From positions 992,001 to 1,056,000 of the forward strand of contig NZ_CP044507.1 of assembly GCF_008831505.1 (NCBI RefSeq): a DNA stretch of 64,000 nucleotides. The letters are read 5' to 3'. This stretch comes from Chryseobacterium sp. Its GTDB lineage: Bacteria > Bacteroidota > Bacteroidia > Flavobacteriales > Weeksellaceae. The notes beneath the pieces were generated by a model. That model saw nothing but the letters and a program-made list of their open reading frames with translations, ran no database searches and had not been told where the DNA came from. Made by a program: the position numbers and the translations under genes. Of the stretch, positions 37,333 through 45,944 are shown one piece after another; within the stretch, counting starts at the first letter, position 1, and each line of letters starts with the position of its first letter.

Positions 37333-37353
37333 GGGACTGCATATTGCGGTCCC
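37333..37353. terminator. Terminator between convergent genes
   Basis: GGGACTGCA pairs with TGCGGTCCC (one G-U pair) around a 3-base loop. A-rich and T-rich flanks on both sides would allow it to work for both the dehydrogenase and the phosphoesterase gene. Confidence 0.6.
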
Positions 37354-37361
37354 TTTAAAAT

Positions 37362-38570
37362 TTAACTAAGTTCAAACACGGTGATCTCGGGATCTATACC
37401 CACCCGTCCGGGGTAGGCAATCACACCGAATCCCCTGTTCACATAGAGATATCTGCCTTCACTTTCATATAGGTCTGCCCATTTCTTATAACGGTACTGC
37501 ACGGGACTCCATTTGATGTTTTTCAAGTCCAGCCCAAACTGCATTCCGTGCGTATGGCCCGAGACGGTGAGCTGCACATTGGATGGATGCTTTTTCACCA
37601 CTTCATCAAAATGTGACGGATCATGGCTCATCAAGACTTTTATCGCGTCGGACGGTATGCCTTTGGTCGCTTTGTTAAGGTCTCCATATTGCGGAAAAGG
37701 CTTGATGCCCCAGTTTTCAACGCCTATCACGAAAAGGTCCGCACCTGCAACGGTCAGTTTCCGGTGTTCGTTTAGAAGGGTTTCGAAACCGGCTTTTTTC
37801 AGAAGTTTGATCAGGTTGGGAACATTTGCCTTCTGTTCTTCTTCAGACGCCCACTCGCCATATTTTCCGTAATCATGATTGCCCAGAACCGCAAACTTAC
37901 CGTCAGGTGCCTTAATCTCGGAAAAAAGCGGGATAAACCGTGAGAATTCTTCCGCATAGTTATTAACTACGTCACCGGTGAACAGCACAAGATCCGGTTG
38001 CTGACTGTTGATCAGTTCAATCGCGGGTCTTAATTTCTCAGGGTTAAAAAAACTGCCGCTGTGAAGGTCGGAAATTTGCACGATTCGATATCCTTTAAGT
38101 CCTGAAGGGAGATTCGGAATTTTAAGCTTTACCTTACGCGCTTTGTGACGGTACTTTCCAAATATAATTCCATCGGCAAAGAGCCCTGCCGCCAGTCCGA
38201 ATAAACCTATACCGGCCAAGCTCAGGAATTTCCGGCGTTCCGGATATTCCGACGTAGGGTTAGAGGTCACGAATTGATAACCAAACTGAAAAAGTCTCAG
38301 TATGTCGTCTATTAGTAACATTACAACCACCAAGAGTTTAGGAAGAACAAAGATCAGAAAAACAGATACGATGATCTGTATACGGTGATGCTCACGGTCA
38401 GCGCGGTCCAGTGTAAGAATAAGGTAAACCAGAGTGGTATAGGTAAGTATGGTAATGATCCAGTACATGTTCCGAGCTGCGCCTTTGTCAAAAATATTCC
38501 GGAAAGCCTGAAAGACGTAAAATTCCAGAAAGAAGATAAGGACAGTGAATATCAGAAAATTCCTTTGCAT
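37362..38570 (-). CDS. Membrane-anchored metallophosphoesterase
   Basis: A 402-residue protein with an N-terminal region of four hydrophobic helices (residues 1-100), another near 145, and a C-terminal calcineurin-like phosphoesterase domain. All five metal-binding motifs are visible: QISDLHSG, FTGDVVNN, LGNHDYG, SHDPSHFD and VSGHTHGMQ. The layout is like YaeI/YkuE-type enzymes, some of which act on lipid phosphates; the substrate here is unknown. The ATG at 38570 is preferred to a TTG at 38594, which lies in the terminator hairpin of the upstream gene. Confidence 0.88.
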   Translation of the reverse strand: MQRNFLIFTVLIFFLEFYVFQAFRNIFDKGAARNMYWIITILTYTTLVYLILTLDRADREHHRIQIIVSVFLIFVLPKLLVVVMLLIDDILRLFQFGYQFVTSNPTSEYPERRKFLSLAGIGLFGLAAGLFADGIIFGKYRHKARKVKLKIPNLPSGLKGYRIVQISDLHSGSFFNPEKLRPAIELINSQQPDLVLFTGDVVNNYAEEFSRFIPLFSEIKAPDGKFAVLGNHDYGKYGEWASEEEQKANVPNLIKLLKKAGFETLLNEHRKLTVAGADLFVIGVENWGIKPFPQYGDLNKATKGIPSDAIKVLMSHDPSHFDEVVKKHPSNVQLTVSGHTHGMQFGLDLKNIKWSPVQYRYKKWADLYESEGRYLYVNRGFGVIAYPGRVGIDPEITVFELS

Positions 38571-38580
38571 AGGGATAAAA

Positions 38581-38615
38581 ACTAAAAGGCACAAAAATCA
38601 GAAAAATTTGTGCCT
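38581..38615 (-). terminator. Rho-independent terminator after the KAS III-like gene
   Basis: On the minus strand AGGCACAAA pairs with TTTGTGCCT across 11 bases and is followed by TTTTAGTTTTT. Confidence 0.7.
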
Positions 38616-38637
38616 AAATTGATTTATGTGATCTTTT

Positions 38638-39705
38638 TTACGGGAAACGGTAGACAATACAGTTGATGTTCATACCAGCGCCTACGGAAGCGAGCAGGAT
38701 GTTGCCTTTGTCCCTGAACTTATGACCCTTCATTTTACCTTTTTTGATCATATTGAACATGGTAGGAACAGTAGCCACGGATGAGTTGCCCAAAAACTGA
38801 ATGGTCATGGGGGCGATAATGCGGTCATAATCGCTGTGCCCGTACAGTTTCATAAGACGGTCTATAATTGCATGGTCCATTTTGGCATTGGCCTGATGCA
38901 GGAGGATCTTATCGATATCATATATTTCCAACCCTGCATTGTCAAGGGTAGCTTTCATTGCAGCGGGAACGTTCTTCAACGCATATTCGTAGATCTTCCG
39001 TCCCTGCATACGAACATAAAGCGGAATCTGACTGGCTTCTTTGTTCAGTGAAGGTGCATTTTCCAGAAAATTAAGTTCTGCGTCATTATCGCAGATGGTA
39101 TTATGCTCCAGAATACCTACATTTTCCTCTTCAGTGGCCTGCACTACAACGGCACCGGCACCGTCAGCAAAAATCATCTTGTTCCTGTCGTAGGGATCAG
39201 TTACGCGGCTCAGCGTTTCGGCACCTACCACCAGGATCATTTTCGCTGCACCGGCTTTAATTAGGTGGTTGGCCATAATCATGGATTCCACCCAGCCCGG
39301 ACAGCCAAAGATCATATCATAGGTAATACACTTTCTGTTCCTGATGCCCAGTTTCTTTTTCAGACGGGCGGCCATATTAGGCATGAAGTTAGAGCGTGAG
39401 CTCTCGCTTACCTCACCAAAATTACTGGCATAAATAATATAATCAAGTTCTTCAGGATTGATTTGCGCGTCCTCTATTGCCTCCTGAGCCGCGATAAGAC
39501 CGATATCGGAATTCATTTGGGTGTCATCCACATATCTGCGGGTCTCGATCTCCGTGATTTCTACGAATTTGTCTATGATTTCGGCATTTGGTTTATCGAT
39601 GCGCTGGCCTTCTTCGGTATAGAATTCACTGTCCAGGAAATGGTCTCTACCTACTACTCTTGGCGGAAGATAGCTTCCTGAACCTATTATTATTGTACTC
39701 GGCAT
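38638..39705 (-). CDS. 3-oxoacyl-ACP synthase III family protein
   Basis: A 355-residue thiolase-fold condensing enzyme. The catalytic triad is complete: cysteine in FGCPGW near residue 129, histidine in LLHQANAKMDH near 271, and asparagine in FLGNSSVAT near 307. The family member FabH starts fatty acid synthesis, but this form has a longer N-terminal loop (residues 20-50) and differs from housekeeping FabH, so it may make another product such as a specialised lipid or aryl polyene. No acyl carrier protein or ketoreductase is adjacent. It is divergent from the next gene. Confidence 0.85.
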   Translation of the reverse strand: MPSTIIIGSGSYLPPRVVGRDHFLDSEFYTEEGQRIDKPNAEIIDKFVEITEIETRRYVDDTQMNSDIGLIAAQEAIEDAQINPEELDYIIYASNFGEVSESSRSNFMPNMAARLKKKLGIRNRKCITYDMIFGCPGWVESMIMANHLIKAGAAKMILVVGAETLSRVTDPYDRNKMIFADGAGAVVVQATEEENVGILEHNTICDNDAELNFLENAPSLNKEASQIPLYVRMQGRKIYEYALKNVPAAMKATLDNAGLEIYDIDKILLHQANAKMDHAIIDRLMKLYGHSDYDRIIAPMTIQFLGNSSVATVPTMFNMIKKGKMKGHKFRDKGNILLASVGAGMNINCIVYRFP

Positions 39706-39724
39706 TTAAATAAAAATATACCTG

Positions 39725-39732
39725 CAAATGTA
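39725..39732 (-). promoter_or_regulatory. -7 promoter element of the KAS III-like gene
   Basis: The minus strand reads TACATTTG, fitting TAnnTTTG, 19 bases before the ATG at 39705. Confidence 0.55.
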
Positions 39733-39770
39733 AGAATTAAAATCTAACAGGACAGAACCAAAAATATTAC

Positions 39771-39778
39771 TAAATTTG
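39771..39778 (+). promoter_or_regulatory. -7 promoter element of the unknown gene/ubiE/porT group
   Basis: TAAATTTG fits TAnnTTTG. It overlaps a possible TTG start at 39776, so that start is excluded and the ATG at 39800 is used. Confidence 0.55.
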
Positions 39779-39799
39779 CAGAAATATCACCGAAAAACA

Positions 39800-40369
39800 A
39801 TGAAAAAAAACCCCGCCCTTACAGGCTTTATAATTTCCGTTTTATTCGTAATTATGGCGTTTGGGGTCTATTTTCTTTTCCTTTCCAAGAAAGACTATTA
39901 CCTGGTGGACAATCCTACTCCTGAGATCTATTATTTCAGGATTAATGACGATGCTGAACGTATTATCACTGCAGGGCAGTATATAAAAGTGGACCTGCCT
40001 AAAGGCACGAACCGGATAAAGGTTTATGATGAGAAGAAAAGCATGATTTACGATTCTGCCTTTACTGTAAACAAAGTGCGTGGTCTGCTTAACATCAGTC
40101 ACCAGGATTATTACATCAATACCCAGTATTATGGTTATGACCTGAAACGTGATTCTCTGCTTTTGGCTCTGGGTACTACAATGATTGACGGCAAGGCGTA
40201 CCACGGTGCACCTAAGCTCTTCAACAGCTTATATACAGAGGATTTCTATTACAATCTGGACGAGCGGTATGACCCGGTGATCAAGAACATACAGAAAGTG
40301 GAAGCTCGCACCAAAATATTCCGTAAACAGGATTTCCTGAATTACTACAAAGATTATTATCAATTTTAA
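39800..40369 (+). CDS. Unknown protein with one N-terminal membrane helix
   Basis: A 189-residue protein with a single helix (residues 8-28, GFIISVLFVIMAFGVYFLF) and a tyrosine-rich extracytoplasmic part (DYYLVDNPTPEIYYFRIND, HQDYYINTQYYGYDL, NYYKDYYQF at the end). The middle (VDLPKGTNRIKVYDEK) suggests a beta-sandwich. I do not recognise the family. It lies 9 bases before the menaquinone methyltransferase gene, with porT after that, so a role in the envelope is likely but unproven. Confidence 0.7.
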   Translation: MKKNPALTGFIISVLFVIMAFGVYFLFLSKKDYYLVDNPTPEIYYFRINDDAERIITAGQYIKVDLPKGTNRIKVYDEKKSMIYDSAFTVNKVRGLLNISHQDYYINTQYYGYDLKRDSLLLALGTTMIDGKAYHGAPKLFNSLYTEDFYYNLDERYDPVIKNIQKVEARTKIFRKQDFLNYYKDYYQF

Positions 40370-40378
40370 TTAACAGAT

Positions 40379-41098
40379 TTGGAACAGATAAAACCCTATA
40401 ATTCGGATGCCAGCAAAAAAAGTGAAGTGGAGGATATGTTTGACAACATCGCTCCCAAATACGATTTGCTGAACCATGTACTCTCGATGAAAATTGATGT
40501 AGCCTGGCGGAATACACTTGTAAAGTGGATGAAGAAGGATTCCGTGGAAAAGGTTCTGGATGTGGCTACCGGCACCGGAGATCTGGCGATTGCAGTCCAT
40601 AAAGGAACACAGGCCGAGGTCGTAGGGTTGGATTTATCTCAGCAAATGTTAAATGTTGGTCTGGTTAAAATAAAAAAACTTAATTTAGACGGCAGAATTT
40701 CCATGCAGAAAGGTGATGCAGAGAACCTTCCTTTTGAAGATAACAGCTTTGATGCGGTTTCAGTGGCGTTCGGGGTCCGTAATTTTGAAAATCTGAACAA
40801 AGGGCTCGCTGAACTTAGAAGGGTTGTTAAAGAGAACAGAAGCGTGTACATACTGGAATTTTCTAAGGTGGAAGGCTTCCTGGGACCGTTTTATATGTTT
40901 TATTTCAGGAATATCCTGCCCAGAATCGGCAAGCTGATCTCTAAGGATCACAGAGCTTACAGCTATCTGCCGGATTCGGTAAATGCATTTCCGTATGGAG
41001 AGAAGATGAAGAATATCCTGCTGGAAACAGGATTTAAAAATGTTGAATTTAAGAAGCTGAGTTTAGGCATTGCCACAATTTATAAAGCTACCAAGTGA
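40379..41098 (+). CDS. ubiE: Demethylmenaquinone methyltransferase
   Basis: Methylates demethylmenaquinone with SAM in the last step of menaquinone synthesis. The 239-residue protein opens with MFDNIAPKYDLLNHVLSM, followed by the SAM motif VLDVATGTGDLAIAV near residue 60, GLDLSQQML, and FGVRNFENLNKGL near 130, all typical of UbiE/MenG. The start is TTG; the next ATG falls inside the conserved N-terminus. The porT gene 43 bases downstream is a known flavobacterial neighbour. Confidence 0.93.
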   Translation: MEQIKPYNSDASKKSEVEDMFDNIAPKYDLLNHVLSMKIDVAWRNTLVKWMKKDSVEKVLDVATGTGDLAIAVHKGTQAEVVGLDLSQQMLNVGLVKIKKLNLDGRISMQKGDAENLPFEDNSFDAVSVAFGVRNFENLNKGLAELRRVVKENRSVYILEFSKVEGFLGPFYMFYFRNILPRIGKLISKDHRAYSYLPDSVNAFPYGEKMKNILLETGFKNVEFKKLSLGIATIYKATK

Positions 41099-41141
41099 TA
41101 TCCGGCGGCAGCGCGGGATGTTGTAAAAATTAATATAACAC

Positions 41142-41924
41142 ATGAACAGAATTTTATTTAAGTCTTTGGTCCTGTCGTCGTTGGCATTTGCCACTTTTGC
41201 AGATGCGCAGTTCCGTACAAGAAACCGGATGGATAAACTGGAAAGTTTTGACCAACAGAAATTCAGCTGGGGCTTTTATCTTAATGGGGCAATGTATGAT
41301 TACCGTTTGGTACTGGATCCCAGATACGGGATGGATGTTAACCACAATCTCGTAACCTCCAAGCCCAGCTACGGATTTGGTGCCGGCCTGATTGGTAAGA
41401 TGCGCCTTAACGACCATTTTGACTTAAGACTGGAGCCGGGACTGCAGTTCATTCAGAGAGAGCTTCGTTTTGAAACTCAGAGCAATGACCAATATTCCGC
41501 GGGTACGCTTACCAATCCTCCGTTTACTCCAAAACAGCTTACTGAAGCAGATAAGGTTCGCAACATCAAGGCAACCATGCTGGATATACCTGCGATGATC
41601 GAGGTACACGGCGACCGCTGGTACAATACCCGCGCCTATGCTGCCGCAGGTGTAAATTACATTATGAACCTGCAGTCCAATGCAAATAACAGCGACGACA
41701 ACCTTCAGGGTGTTTTCCGTTCCACAACACATAATTTTGCATGGTCGGCGGAAATGGGTGTTCAGATTTACTTTAACCGGTTTAAACTGACGCCGGGCTT
41801 CAGAGGGACTTTCTTCCTGAATAATGAAATGGTTTCCGATGATCCGGCAACGCCACCGTACTGGGCAAAATCAATTAGCACGGCACAATCCAGAGCTTTT
41901 ATGTTTATTCTTAAATTTGAATAA
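41142..41924 (+). CDS. porT: Type IX secretion system protein PorT
   Basis: PorT is an outer-membrane beta-barrel needed to secrete cargo bearing the sorting domain. The 260-residue protein has a signal peptide (residues 1-22, ending FADAQ), then alternating beta strands with aromatic girdles (FSWGFYLNGAMYDYRLVLD, FDLRLEPGLQFIQRELRFE) and a C-terminal phenylalanine-rich strand (AFMFILKFE). Identification rests on this pattern and the ubiE neighbour. The M1 peptidase at 4.6 kb is a likely substrate of the system. Confidence 0.87.
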   Translation: MNRILFKSLVLSSLAFATFADAQFRTRNRMDKLESFDQQKFSWGFYLNGAMYDYRLVLDPRYGMDVNHNLVTSKPSYGFGAGLIGKMRLNDHFDLRLEPGLQFIQRELRFETQSNDQYSAGTLTNPPFTPKQLTEADKVRNIKATMLDIPAMIEVHGDRWYNTRAYAAAGVNYIMNLQSNANNSDDNLQGVFRSTTHNFAWSAEMGVQIYFNRFKLTPGFRGTFFLNNEMVSDDPATPPYWAKSISTAQSRAFMFILKFE

Positions 41925-41946
41925 GACAATTTATACAATCTATAGG

Positions 41947-41975
41947 AAAGAAGGTTTATTTAGCCTTCTTTTTTT
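41947..41975 (+). terminator. Rho-independent terminator after porT
   Basis: AAAGAAGG pairs with CCTTCTTT across a 9-base loop, followed by T residues. Confidence 0.82.
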
Positions 41976-42030
41976 ATGCTTTCTCCTGAAAATACTGCCG
42001 GGTAAAGTACCTGATTTCAATTTAATTTTA

Positions 42031-42038
42031 TACTTTTG
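42031..42038 (+). promoter_or_regulatory. -7 promoter element of the coiled-coil/zapA pair
   Basis: TACTTTTG fits TAnnTTTG and ends 29 bases before the ATG at 42068. Confidence 0.55.
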
Positions 42039-42067
42039 CTTAAATGTTAGAATTTTAAAGACGCGGA

Positions 42068-42370
42068 ATGCTAAAAGAATTAGAAAATAATTTTTCTGAA
42101 TTAGAAAGAAAAATTTCTAATGTTAGTAAGGATTACCGTAATCTTTATACCAAATATAAGGATCTGGAAAAAGAGCACGAAGAGCTGCAGTTTAAATATG
42201 ATGAAGAGCGGAAAAAAAACCAAGTACTCGCAGAAGAACAGAAGAAAATAAAACTTTATTCAGCAATAGCAGGAAATCCCGAACATAACAGGCTAATGAA
42301 GAGTCATATCAACCGGTTGATCAAGGAAGTGGATTTTTGTATTGCAGAGCTTCAAAACAGTGGACTGTAA
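42068..42370 (+). CDS. Small coiled-coil protein upstream of zapA
   Basis: A 100-residue protein that is almost entirely a charged coiled coil: LERKISNVSKDYRNLYTKYK and LEKEHEELQFKYDEERKKNQ. The end (HINRLIKEVDFCIAELQ) forms another helix. It is followed by zapA with a one-base overlap (TAATG), so it is probably a cell-division accessory working with ZapA, as ZapB-like coiled coils do elsewhere. That is inference from context. Confidence 0.75.
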   Translation: MLKELENNFSELERKISNVSKDYRNLYTKYKDLEKEHEELQFKYDEERKKNQVLAEEQKKIKLYSAIAGNPEHNRLMKSHINRLIKEVDFCIAELQNSGL

Positions 42371-42657
42371 TGGACGTGAGGCGAATCACCATCAATGTGG
42401 CCGGAAGGGTTTATCCGCTGAATGTGCCTGCCGCTGAGGAGGAAACACTCCGCAAGGTAGGGAAGCAGATTGAAGCAATGATTAAAGATTTTGAACTTAA
42501 TTTCGATGTCAGAGATAAGCAGGATGCGCTGGCAATGTGTGCCCTGAAACTGGGTACCAGTGCTGAAGTTTCTGCCAAGAACAACGAGAAAAATATAAAT
42601 GCTTCCAACGAAAGGCTTTTGAAGATCAGCCAGCTGCTGGAAGACCTGGAAAAGTAG
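42370..42657 (+). CDS. zapA: Cell division protein ZapA
   Basis: ZapA binds FtsZ and bundles its filaments at the division ring. The 95-residue protein has the family start RRITINVAGRVYPLNVP, then EEETLRKVGKQIEAMIKDFE and a helical C-terminus (NASNERLLKISQLLEDLEK). The ATG at 42370 overlaps the upstream stop by one base. Downstream lies a probable 6S RNA, the same order as zapA-ssrS in many bacteria. Confidence 0.9.
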   Translation: MDVRRITINVAGRVYPLNVPAAEEETLRKVGKQIEAMIKDFELNFDVRDKQDALAMCALKLGTSAEVSAKNNEKNINASNERLLKISQLLEDLEK

Positions 42658-42676
42658 ATTTTTCTTTTCCGATAAG

Positions 42677-42849
42677 TACTGCCTACAATAGTTCTAACAC
42701 ATTAAAGGTAAACTCAACGCTAAACAATTACCGAACAAAAGTCCAGTGAATGGCGTGCCGCAACCGCGGATTACAGACATTGGAAATCAGTTCAAATCGT
42801 GTTGATTAGGAGTTTACTCTAAATCACTGAACTGTTGTGGGCTTTTTTT
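42677..42849 (+). ncRNA. ssrS: Probable 6S RNA (6S-Flavo type)
   Basis: No open frame fits this space. The ends pair over 14 bp: 42681-42694 with 42829-42842 (two G-U pairs). A small internal loop follows, then a 9-bp stem (42707-42715 with 42810-42818). Next comes a central bubble of about 25 bases on each side; the 3' side holds a small hairpin (42785-42789 with 42803-42807). The apical arm begins with 42742-42748 paired to 42778-42784. T residues after 42842 make the closing stem a terminator. 6S RNA binds the main RNA polymerase as an open-promoter mimic. Position after zapA supports the call. Confidence 0.8.
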
Positions 42850-42896
42850 ATTTCAAACATTTAAAATAACATATAACTAGACAAATAAAACGCAAT

Positions 42897-44468
42897 ATGA
42901 CAACAACTGTTATTATCGTAGGCATTCTCGCACTGGTCATTGGGGCTGTGCTGGGTATGGTTTTTTCCCGAAGTTCACTGAACACCAAAGCCAGGTTCAT
43001 TCTGGAAGATGCAAAGAAGAATGCCGAAAACGTTATAGAAACTGCTAATGTGAAAGCCGAAGCAGTACGCAAAGACAAGGAATCTCAGGCAAAAGTTAAA
43101 TTCCTTGAGTTGAAATCGCAGCACGATTCTGAGATCCAGAGCCGTGAAAAGAAGATGCAGGATGCCGAGAAAAGAATCCGCGACAAAGAGCAAAAACTGA
43201 ATGATGAACTCAGCAAGACAGGAAAACTTGAAAAAGACCTGGACAGACAGATTGCTGATTATGCGAAAAAGCACGAAATCCTGGAAAAGAAACAACAGGA
43301 TCTTGATGCAGTGATCGCTCAGAAAGTAGAAATCCTCGAGAAAATTGCCAATTACAGTGCCGAAGACGCAAAAGCTGAACTGGTGGAAGCGATGAAGGCC
43401 GAAGCCAAAAGCCGTGCGCAGGCTCACGTACAGAGCATCATGGAAGAAGCGCAGCTTAACGCCAAGCAGGAAGCCAGAAAAATTGTCATTCAAACGATAC
43501 AGCGTATCGGTACGGAACAGGCCATAGAGAATTCTGTATCTGTCTTTAATATTGAGTCAGACGAGATCAAGGGACGCATTATCGGTAGGGAAGGACGTAA
43601 TATCCGTGCCCTTGAAGCTGCAACTGGAGTTGAAATTATTGTTGACGACACTCCCGAAGCAATCCTGCTCTCCTGTTTTGATCCGGTTAGGCGTGAAATC
43701 GCAAGACTGTCTCTGCACAGACTTGTAACAGACGGCAGAATTCACCCGGCAAGAATTGAAGAAGTGGTTGAAAAGACCAAGAAAATGATCGAAGAGGAGA
43801 TCATTGAAGTAGGTAAGCGGACTATTATGGACCTTGGAATCCACGGACTGCATCCTGAATTGGTTAAAATCGTAGGACGTATGAAATTCAGGTCTTCCTA
43901 TGGCCAGAACCTTCTTCAGCACTCCCGTGAAGTGGCCAATATTGCGGCAACAATGGCTGCAGAGCTTGGCCTGAATGTAAAGATGGCTAAAAGAGCAGGG
44001 TTACTGCACGATATAGGAAAGGTGCCGGAGCAGGAATCCGAGCTTCCACACGCACTGTTAGGAATGCAGTGGGCTGAGAAATATGGTGAAAATGCAGAGG
44101 TAGTGAATGCTATCGGTGCGCACCACGACGAAGTAGAGATGACTTCACTACTGTCGCCAATCATCCAGGTGGCTGATGCGATTTCAGGTGCCAGACCGGG
44201 CGCCAGACGTCAGGTGCTGGAGTCCTACATCCAGCGTTTAAAAGACCTTGAAGCTGCAGCTATGAGCTTTGACGGTGTTTCCAGCGCGTACGCCATCCAG
44301 GCTGGACGTGAACTTCGGGTAATGGTAGAAAGCAGCAAGGTGAATGACGATCAGTCCTCACAGCTGTCTTACGACATCTCCGAAAAGATCCAGAACGAAC
44401 TTACCTATCCTGGTCAGGTACGGGTAACCGTAATCCGCGAAACGAGATCCGTGAATATTGCGAGATAA
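42897..44468 (+). CDS. rny: Ribonuclease Y
   Basis: A membrane-bound endoribonuclease of RNA turnover. The 523-residue protein has an N-terminal helix (residues 3-22, ending [10 protein letters not shown]), a long coiled coil to about residue 200, a KH domain ([17 protein letters not shown] near 222) and an HD domain with the metal site [13 protein letters not shown] near 367 and HHDEVE near 405. All are typical and the length is normal. It follows the 6S RNA. Confidence 0.95.
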   Translation: MTTTVIIVGILALVIGAVLGMVFSRSSLNTKARFILEDAKKNAENVIETANVKAEAVRKDKESQAKVKFLELKSQHDSEIQSREKKMQDAEKRIRDKEQKLNDELSKTGKLEKDLDRQIADYAKKHEILEKKQQDLDAVIAQKVEILEKIANYSAEDAKAELVEAMKAEAKSRAQAHVQSIMEEAQLNAKQEARKIVIQTIQRIGTEQAIENSVSVFNIESDEIKGRIIGREGRNIRALEAATGVEIIVDDTPEAILLSCFDPVRREIARLSLHRLVTDGRIHPARIEEVVEKTKKMIEEEIIEVGKRTIMDLGIHGLHPELVKIVGRMKFRSSYGQNLLQHSREVANIAATMAAELGLNVKMAKRAGLLHDIGKVPEQESELPHALLGMQWAEKYGENAEVVNAIGAHHDEVEMTSLLSPIIQVADAISGARPGARRQVLESYIQRLKDLEAAAMSFDGVSSAYAIQAGRELRVMVESSKVNDDQSSQLSYDISEKIQNELTYPGQVRVTVIRETRSVNIAR

Positions 44469-44485
44469 GTTAGAACAAAATATTT

Positions 44486-44525
44486 CAACAAATCAATCCT
44501 TTCTTAATTCAGAAAGGATTTGTTG
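44486..44525 (+). terminator. Possible terminator hairpin after rny
   Basis: AATCCTTTC pairs with GAAAGGATT across 8 bases, with outer CAACA/TGTTG pairing beyond a bulge. No T tract follows, so function is uncertain. Confidence 0.4.
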
Positions 44526-44589
44526 GATCTTAACCCAACAGTAAGTTCTCTATTGATTTAAAGTAACTTGCCTACAATGCCTTATCCTT

Positions 44590-45006
44590 ATGAGTACTCA
44601 ATTTATTAAAAGAGATGTGTATTTGCTTCCGAACGGTTTTAAAATGGTTGGGGTCGCTGTAATCCTATTGTCAGTGGCTGATTTTATTCTCCAAACGCAA
44701 GGCTGGTTTCCAGATATTGAACATGACTTTAGGATCGCGGTCACTTTGTTATTAACTGGGCTGGCGTTGATAAATATTTCAAAGGAAAAAATTGAAGATG
44801 AACGAATAAAGAAGATTCGATACAGAACCTGGGCCTATTCTCTTCAAAGTATTATCGGACTTGTAGTCTTCGGACGGATTTTGAATTCCTTTCTGGAAGA
44901 GCCACTGGAATATTTCAACTCATCTTCAGCATTATTGATCGTAATCCTTACACTGAACCTGATTTATTTCTCAACCTATAAAGAACTGGATTACGATAAA
45001 GAATAA
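44590..45006 (+). CDS. Hypothetical four-helix membrane protein
   Basis: A 138-residue protein with four hydrophobic segments and the charged loop KEKIEDERIKKIRYRT between the second and third. That loop resembles DUF2178-type membrane proteins, whose function is unknown, but the match is by eye only. It opens the AT-rich accessory patch, is not obviously part of an operon, and is followed directly by the first copy of the REP-like element, which begins 4 bases after the stop. Confidence 0.6.
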   Translation: MSTQFIKRDVYLLPNGFKMVGVAVILLSVADFILQTQGWFPDIEHDFRIAVTLLLTGLALINISKEKIEDERIKKIRYRTWAYSLQSIIGLVVFGRILNSFLEEPLEYFNSSSALLIVILTLNLIYFSTYKELDYDKE

Positions 45007-45010
45007 CATC

Positions 45011-45243
45011 CCCGCTGCCGTGCGATTGCAGCGCGTGCACGATAATTCTAATATTATACATTAGTTTACGTATATCAATCCTGTTGAACCAGGATTGGTT
45101 TCCGTGGGGAGGATTACAGGTACAGCAATGCCATAGATTACGCGGATGGACAAGGCCTTTTGGCTGGATTAGTGGTTTTCCGGATATTTGATTTTTTTAG
45201 CTTTAAAAGTGGCCACACGATGCAATCGTGCGGCAGCGGTGGG
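45011..45243 (+). repeat. REP-like element copy 1, with decayed RAYT transposase tail
   Basis: The most complete copy. The left arm (CCGCTGCCG at 45012-45020, then a small GC palindrome around GATTGCA) and the right arm (CGGCAGCGG at 45231-45239 and its palindrome) pair over at least 19 bp. Between them, bases 45076-45180 encode pieces of a Y1 transposase end (INPVEPGLV, then EDYRYSNAIDYADGQGLL), but a one-base loss near 45100 breaks the frame. The 170 bases after it, to the next gene, hold no supported feature. Confidence 0.8.
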
Positions 45244-45413
45244 AGCCTGCTAAAAATAGGGGCTAGATTGTACTGGCTTACCGATTGAATATTTACTTCA
45301 TCAAGAATATTATTTAGCGGGTTACTGTTTCCGCTTCTATGGACAGAGGGATCAAACGTTGTTCCTTCCCGGCTCCACCACCAAACCGTTTCGCATTTTT
45401 ATTAAAGTTGTCA

Positions 45414-45944
45414 TTATTGTACGGTAAATTCTATTCTTCGGTCTGAATTCATACCCAATATATTTGTTTTTATTCCGTATCTATTGCATTTAGGAGAGCC
45501 TTGAAAATCTATCATATCTTCAGCAAACATAGAATAATTTCCTATTTTGTTTAGTTTCACTTTTATTTCCAATTCATAATTACCGTTGGAAGAATTATAG
45601 GCTACATTATGCCAGTTTTCTGCACCGTTTCTTTTACTCCCTTTTAAATAAACCACAGTATTACCATCAAAAAGATAGGTAGAACTGGCAGTATACCATG
45701 AGTTTGTATCCCCTGTTTTTTCATAAAGATTAATAGATGAGCCAAAGTAATCATTTTGAGCAGGAATAGTGAGTTTATAAATTATCTCCTCTCCCTGATT
45801 GTACGTTGGTTTTAAAGGGGTTATCGTAATTAAATCAGGCACGGGCACCGAAAAGTCATTACACTCTTCTTCTATGCCAGGGCAACTTTGTAGCATGGAT
45901 AATATCAATGCCGCAAAAAACACTTTTAAAAACTTAGTAGCCAT
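45414..45944 (-). CDS. Hypothetical lipoprotein
   Basis: A 176-residue protein with a lipoprotein signal (FLKVFFAALILSMLQSC) followed by a beta-rich region (ITITPLKPTYNQGEEIIYKL, GNYELEIKVKLNKIGNYS) that resembles an immunoglobulin-like fold. The frame is open for 66 bases more, but the ATG at 45944 starts the signal peptide. I do not recognise a family. The composition is AT-rich like the surrounding patch. A short gene upstream overlaps it by 11 bases. Confidence 0.65.
   Translation of the reverse strand: MATKFLKVFFAALILSMLQSCPGIEEECNDFSVPVPDLITITPLKPTYNQGEEIIYKLTIPAQNDYFGSSINLYEKTGDTNSWYTASSTYLFDGNTVVYLKGSKRNGAENWHNVAYNSSNGNYELEIKVKLNKIGNYSMFAEDMIDFQGSPKCNRYGIKTNILGMNSDRRIEFTVQ

Noticed and set aside
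45270-45413. Minus-strand coding-like stretch (KNAKRFGGGAGKEQRL) below the lipoprotein gene
   Set aside because: It is short, has no clear start and stops soon. It may be a gene remnant, but nothing identifies it.
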